Part shown: piece by piece, positions 58,860-64,000 of the stretch | Layout: every line of letters begins with the position of its first letter | Position numbering within the stretch: the first letter of the stretch is position 1 | NCBI GenBank assembly: GCA_004352715.1 | Contig: SCFE01000099.1 | Coordinates: forward strand, 1,543,762-1,607,761 | From: Hofstenia miamia | Lineage: Eukaryota; Xenacoelomorpha; Acoela | Length of the DNA: 64,000 bases | Direction: 5' to 3' | Position numbers and translations under genes: made by a program | Notes under the pieces: model-generated | What the model was told of the DNA's origin: nothing | What the model saw: only the letters and a program-made list of their open reading frames with translations | Databases searched by the model: none

Positions 58860-61800
58860 TAAATTGTCTTCTACAACATATGAATAAACTTTTTTAAAAT
58901 TTATTTGTCAAATTCTTTGCTTAACTATTCAAAATTTGTGTAGCTTTCATCACTGTTATATTTTTCAGGCGATGTTGCAAATTGATATTATTAGCACATA
59001 TTTTGCAACTCCCTTCGAAGTAGAAATCAAACTTTTGCTTACAGAGGAAACTACTTCTAACACGATTTAATCTCTGCCATGGTTTTATGACATTAAATTT
59101 TGCACGTAATCACCTAATGAAATATATCTAAATGTGTACGAATTTTAAACTTCTATCCAATTCGGAGGAGATATTATAGAATGTTTTACTTCTACAGCTG
59201 CAAAAATGGGAAAAGATCTTGGCTTTCATGTAAATATTAAATTTGAACTGATTAATCATCTTTCTAAAGATATCTATCAGCTAACTGTGTCTTCAACTAA
59301 AAAAGCAACATACTTTAAATACTAATAGCATGTCTAAGTTACATTTCTATAGATCTTTATTGTTATCCAAATGGGCGGAAATACAATTTCTGTGTTCGCA
59401 AAAATCATCCTCTAAGGATCGATACTTAATGTCCAAAAATTTTTAGCTGCATTTTTAACTCTAATGTCCCGTAGCTACTTTTTTGAGAAAACTATATATT
59501 TTTACACAATTTATTCAATTATAGCACCCTTTATGATCTGAATTACGCTCATAGAAAATAATTATTTAAGGCGTTAATGTTAGAAACATCCAAAATTGCG
59601 AAAAATTTATTTTAATTGGATGTATTTATTGAGAAATTTTATACACTTGAACACCGAGATAGTTCTGACTTGCATTTATTTTATCCTGTCCGGATTTATC
59701 CGGATTAACTGTCATACATCAAAAGTCCAGCTTCACACATTTTTCATTTAAAATTACCTCTGAAGGTGTGAATGATAAATCAACCCGCAGTTTTTTTTTC
59801 TCCAACCGTAGCAATCTGTAAAGCTTAAATCACCAAGATCCACTCATGGAATAGATTGTGAACAGAAATGCATGAAATAATGCAATGTAATGCAAAATGG
59901 TTACGTTGAAATAGAATGATTATATGTGAAAAATTGTGGCCATCTGGACCAGCCCTTATTTGCCCGATTATCAAGAAAATTAAATGTTTTTTAAATTATA
60001 CTAAAAAGTTATGCGAGGAAATGCGTTTCAAAATATTCTTTCTATCTGTACTTAGATAGAAAAGTGACATCAATTTACTAAAAATATTGTGTCAATATCT
60101 TTGCCGAAAAAATATTTATGGATATTTTCTCAGGGGGTAGTACTAACATATATTTATATAAAATTCTTTCTAGTCATATTTAGGTTGGTTAATTACCCAT
60201 CATGCAATTTTTGTTACCCATCATGCAATTTTTGTTACATTTCTGTTTGTGCATGATGAATAAAGCTATTTTGCAGTACAATTTGCTTCACAGTCACAAG
60301 AAATAGGAAAAAATTACATCGATTCATTCTAACTGTGAGATTTTCTAAGAAGTGCCATATTTTGATGACCTTACGTTGAAAATGGTATCTTCAGCAAAGT
60401 ATTCTTACAATGTGCAATACTCCTATGAAATTTCAAAGCGATTGGATCATTATTTAGGAAAACAAGGCGCATGTAAAAAAGCCCAATGAAGATAGTTTTA
60501 AGCAACAGAGTGTGTAGAGGTTCACGAATATATACTTTGCACATGTGGACTTTACAAACATAGAGACCTCGTCTTCGTTAAATATATGCTGAATTTAGAC
60601 TGTTCCAGTGGAGACTGCAAGCAAACATGTGTTTCAAAGGCACACACAACAAACTGCACATTTGTTTATTGTGATAATCTGTGGTGAGTTATGTTTGTTG
60701 TAATTTGCTTAGGCAGATTTTTTTTGCACCCCAAACATTATAATGGTAACTCTAAGCATTTTTCTGTCTATCAAACATCAAATTTCATTACTATCGTGGT
60801 TAATATTTAGGCAATATTTATGTAGTATTTCTTGTAAATGTATATAAACATTTGTACAATTGTGATCTTTGATGCCATGATTCATTCATGTGCATGAACT
60901 TTTATCACATGGTTGTCTAATAAATCGGCCATTTGTCGTTTACTGATCTTTTTTGTGGAATATTGACTATCATGAGAATACAGATTATGTATTTAAACGA
61001 GAAGTGTCTTACAAATGTTGCGTACCTTAATTCAATAATATTATACTCCTTTGTATCTGCACTTGAAAAACTTGGAAATTCCAACCATATAATTTTGTGT
61101 TTAATCTCCAGCACATAATTTATTGGAAGGAAGATACTTCATGTTTTCTCGAGGGTTAGATGGAACGGAAAAAAAGATTTTCTTTTTTAGCAGTTAATTT
61201 GTGTTTGCAACACATAGGATTACTCTAGCGATTTGTGTAAAATTTTATTGAGTAGAATAATTTTGCCTCTACAGCTCTATTTTCAAACCCTAATTTTGAT
61301 GCAATAAATTTTTTTGGTGTTTTTTTAATACAATACAGCATGTGTCTATGTTAAGAATAAATCCCTACGTCATTCTTGATAATTCTGACTTCATTTTTCA
61401 ACGTTTAAGTGTAAAAATTCATCGGGGAGCACCTACTAAAAAAGTAAATGACGATCAACTGATAACCATTCTACATAGTTTGGTGTATTTTTGTAACCCC
61501 ACAGTCTTTAAATTATGCTGGTGAAGGACGGAAAATTCCGGAAAAACAACAAAATTCATTACTTTTTATATCAACACATATGATTAATTATGCTAAATAG
61601 CAGCAATGTTTAGCAGCTTTGTTTACAATGTTAAATGCATTTCTATGATTATCACCATATGGGGTAACTATATAATCCCAAGTTATTTGATCTAACAAAT
61701 ATTAAGAAACTGTATAATGTAAAATCATTTTATATCTTAGATTTGATACATGCAACCCTTCTTTCAAATCGCTAATTGTGCTTGTAAGTAGTCGAGGAAG

Positions 61801-62862
61801 TTGGTGATGAGGTTCTCCTCAATCATGATTCAAGATTCAAGTAATGAAGACATTTTGATCATGGGTTCGAAAATCATAACTCTAATATTGAGCATGAAAT
61901 ATGCTTCGATGCTTACAGTGATGTTCATTCAATTTTAACCTGCGACTACACCTGGCCTGTCTACAAAGATCCATGCCCTAAGTCAATCAAAGAAAGATTA
62001 CTTATACAAAATTGTTTTAACCTAAAAATCAATCAATGAAAACAGGATAAATTCATTAAAATATACAAACATTATTAGAATCTATTAGTCTAAGAGTTTT
62101 GTGCAATCCCACTTGTCAAAATTTTAAATTTGGTAATACTTGGCAATACTGGACGGCAATTTTATCATCGTTCTAACTCAAATATCCTACATACACCCTA
62201 GCTTGAAAAGAGGCATCACGAAAATTATTTAATTTAATAAGGTGTAATCTGGTTTAGCACATAATCAATACTATAAATGGAAGAGGCAATACTGATTGGT
62301 GCAGAAAAGGCAAAATTTACTATTCCCAATGCAGTCACATTGAAACAAGCTAGTCTATAGCCCTCTTTTCGCTCTAGATGCAAGGGACCGTGCAAAAATC
62401 ATCATATAACTTTATATTTCCCAACATTTTACTTTGGTCATATTTGAATAAACGAAAATTACGATTATTGCTTACATCTTTATCACAATAAGAACAATTT
62501 ACCAGAAACTGTGTAGAAGGAACAAGGAATAGGAACAAACTCTTCGCTTTTATTGTACTGTTAGCAAGTGCCGGAGATTACCACATGATTTTGTCTTTTA
62601 TATGATAAATTCTGCATTGATAGATAATTAATGGTTGTGCATCAAAAACGTTAACTCCGCTATTCAGATAAGATAATTCATGCAGATTTAGCTTCAGTGT
62701 TTTAAAGAAATACCTTTTTAAGTATGGTAATAGGCCTAGTAGTAGTAGTAATAATTGTATTAATATCATGTACGACTATATGCTTATTATTATTATTATT
62801 ATTATTAAATAGATTTATTACCTTAATACAGGTCTACAAATATATTAAACAGTCAACAAAAG
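58860..62862. other. AT-rich intergenic DNA, no gene recognised
   Basis: Only short ORFs of about 60 codons, several in mutually overlapping antisense pairs (for example 60917-61118). A 21-bp perfect tandem repeat (ACCCATCATGCAATTTTTGTT) lies at 60195-60236, and a (TTA)n run near 62780-62808. Confidence 0.6.
60195..60236. repeat. 21-bp perfect tandem repeat, two units
   Basis: ACCCATCATGCAATTTTTGTT twice in a row. It is too short to be functional on its own. Confidence 0.95.
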
Positions 62863-63200
62863 TCATTTATGGACTGATGAACTACAAGATGATTTGCAGG
62901 ATTTGCATGGACAAACAAGATAGTGTGTGCATCTAATATCAATACTAAAAGTGTAATTGAGATGTAATCTGCAAAAATCTAGGAGATTTTTTTTGACAAT
63001 GCTGTAATCGTCAAATAAGTTAATGTTTGTGTTTATATGAATAAAATTAGCCAAGCGAGTGATGCGATTAAAATAGAAGTAATCTGTCTTTGATTTCTTT
63101 ATACGTGTTATTTGAAAGAGATTAAAATTTTTAGAACGTAATCCTGGGCGGTTTGGGTAATATAAAGATAAATAATCCAAAGCATTGAGATCCAAGCGGT
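62863..63200 (-). pseudogene. Non-LTR retrotransposon RT, C-terminal fragment
   Basis: The minus strand encodes about 110 residues similar to the end of the LINE at 12053-13430. Shared blocks are 'LDYLSLYYPNRPGLRS' against 'FDYVYLYIPKQGVRRS', 'KKSKTDYFYFNRITRLANFI' against 'KKSKTDNFFFSGFTELANYV', and a final cysteine cluster of the form C-x-C-x2-C ('THYLVCPCKSC' against 'THFLFCNCNICN'). It is strongly 5'-truncated, as is usual for LINE insertions. The frame is open to a stop at 62863. Confidence 0.75.
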
Positions 63201-64000
63201 TTGTTAAAAGTTTGTTTAGATTTCAGGCACAAGAATAATTCTTAGCACAAATTTTCATCCTTACATGTGCGAGAAAAACCCAAAAATGTGTTTAAATCAA
63301 TGGAACTCAATATTTCTTAAGAGGGTTGGATAAAATTGTGCAAAAATGTAAGCAACAATTTTTTTCTAGAAAATAATGCTAGCAGAAATGGGGCTAAATT
63401 AGCTATGAGATATTAATGCAGTTATACAAAGATATATTTTTATGCTATTGAAATCTTAAAACATGTCTCTAAACTTTTATGGCAATAAATTTTTAATTCA
63501 AATTTGTTCATTTTTTGCATTTTATGTTTTAAAATCTTTTTATTGGACTATTAATGTTTCGCAAATTAGCCAAGTTTAACATTTTTAAAGGATTTATTAA
63601 GTGAGAAGCGCTTCATTCAGAATAAATTATACCTTGAGGAGCAAAATTTCAACTAAAATTACTTCATTCAATTATTTGAAGATTGTGCTTGCAAAGCTTT
63701 GCTACAACAGGAAACAGTTTTCGCTATATTTTTCGAAAACGGGAATGTCCTTGAAAGAATAGAATACATTTGATATTCAATTGAAACCAAATATTTTCTG
63801 CATTTCAAAACAACTTAAGAATTGAAATATGCTTTATGAAAAATGAAGATTATTTTAAAATTTTCTATTCAATTATATCAAAGAAACTACTATTTTCTAT
63901 TCAATAGTGACATTTTTCAATCAACTAGCATTTTTTACTGTAACAGCGACATTTGATATAGATATTTTTTCGCGTTTGTGGGTATTTGTTTCTTTTGTTT
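63201..64000. other. AT-rich DNA to the window end, nothing recognised
   Basis: No ORF of note, no repeats beyond short A/T runs. Confidence 0.6.

Noticed and set aside
60195-60236. Possible CRISPR-like or regulatory array
   Set aside because: Only two adjacent 21-bp units without spacers, in animal DNA.
60917-61118. Overlapping antisense ORFs of about 60 codons
   Set aside because: Chance frames in AT-rich DNA, no domain, each other's shadow.

Overview
The window is animal (metazoan) nuclear DNA: strongly AT-rich, gene-poor, full of (TA)n and (TAA)n microsatellites and decayed transposons, with single-exon seven-transmembrane receptor genes and no sign of operons. The transposon mix (hAT, Tc1/mariner, non-LTR retrotransposons, one Ty3/gypsy end) and the AT richness would suit a cnidarian such as Hydra, but an arthropod or another invertebrate cannot be excluded from sequence alone. 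It is a scaffold of short contigs. It has two default gaps of exactly 1000 N, several smaller gaps, and isolated single 'n' bases where the same sequence usually ends on one side and restarts on the other.

Layout. 1-611: end of a Ty3/gypsy pol gene. 1.76-1.99 kb: a GC-rich retroelement 3' end with a (TAA)n tail. 2.0-7.1 kb: no recognisable gene. 7.12-11.41 kb: a decayed hAT transposon with a truncated mariner nested in it. 12.05-13.43 kb: 3' part of a non-LTR retrotransposon, partly doubled by the assembly. 15.66-17.9 kb: a dead class A GPCR on the plus strand, also doubled. 19.0-19.6 kb: a Tc1/mariner remnant. 23.35-34.7 kb and 35.94-48.8 kb: two copies (A and B) of a long direct repeat. Each carries an intact single-exon GPCR on the minus strand, a 68-codon and a 167-codon ORF of unknown nature, a short hAT deletion derivative, and the left end of a second hAT. 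A third, partial GPCR sequence lies at 40.79-41.14 kb. 48.14-51.57 kb: that second hAT, with terminal inverted repeats and a perfect 8-bp target duplication. 54.49-56.08 kb: an intact 530-codon intronless gene for a folate-biopterin-transporter (BT1) family membrane protein. 56.2-58.86 kb: a 172-bp tandem duplication followed by a CT-rich non-LTR element with endonuclease and reverse-transcriptase remains. 62.86-63.2 kb: another non-LTR 3' end.

Only three reading frames look like intact host genes: the two full GPCR copies, which differ at one residue, and the BT1-family transporter. The transporter is the most interesting gene, because this family is known to me from protists, oomycetes, plants and cyanobacteria rather than animals. 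Nothing ties the genes into a common pathway. The GPCRs form a small local family of two intact copies, one partial copy and one inverted pseudogene. Much of the apparent duplication is probably assembly redundancy, although three distinguishable GPCR sequences leave room for a real tandem duplication.
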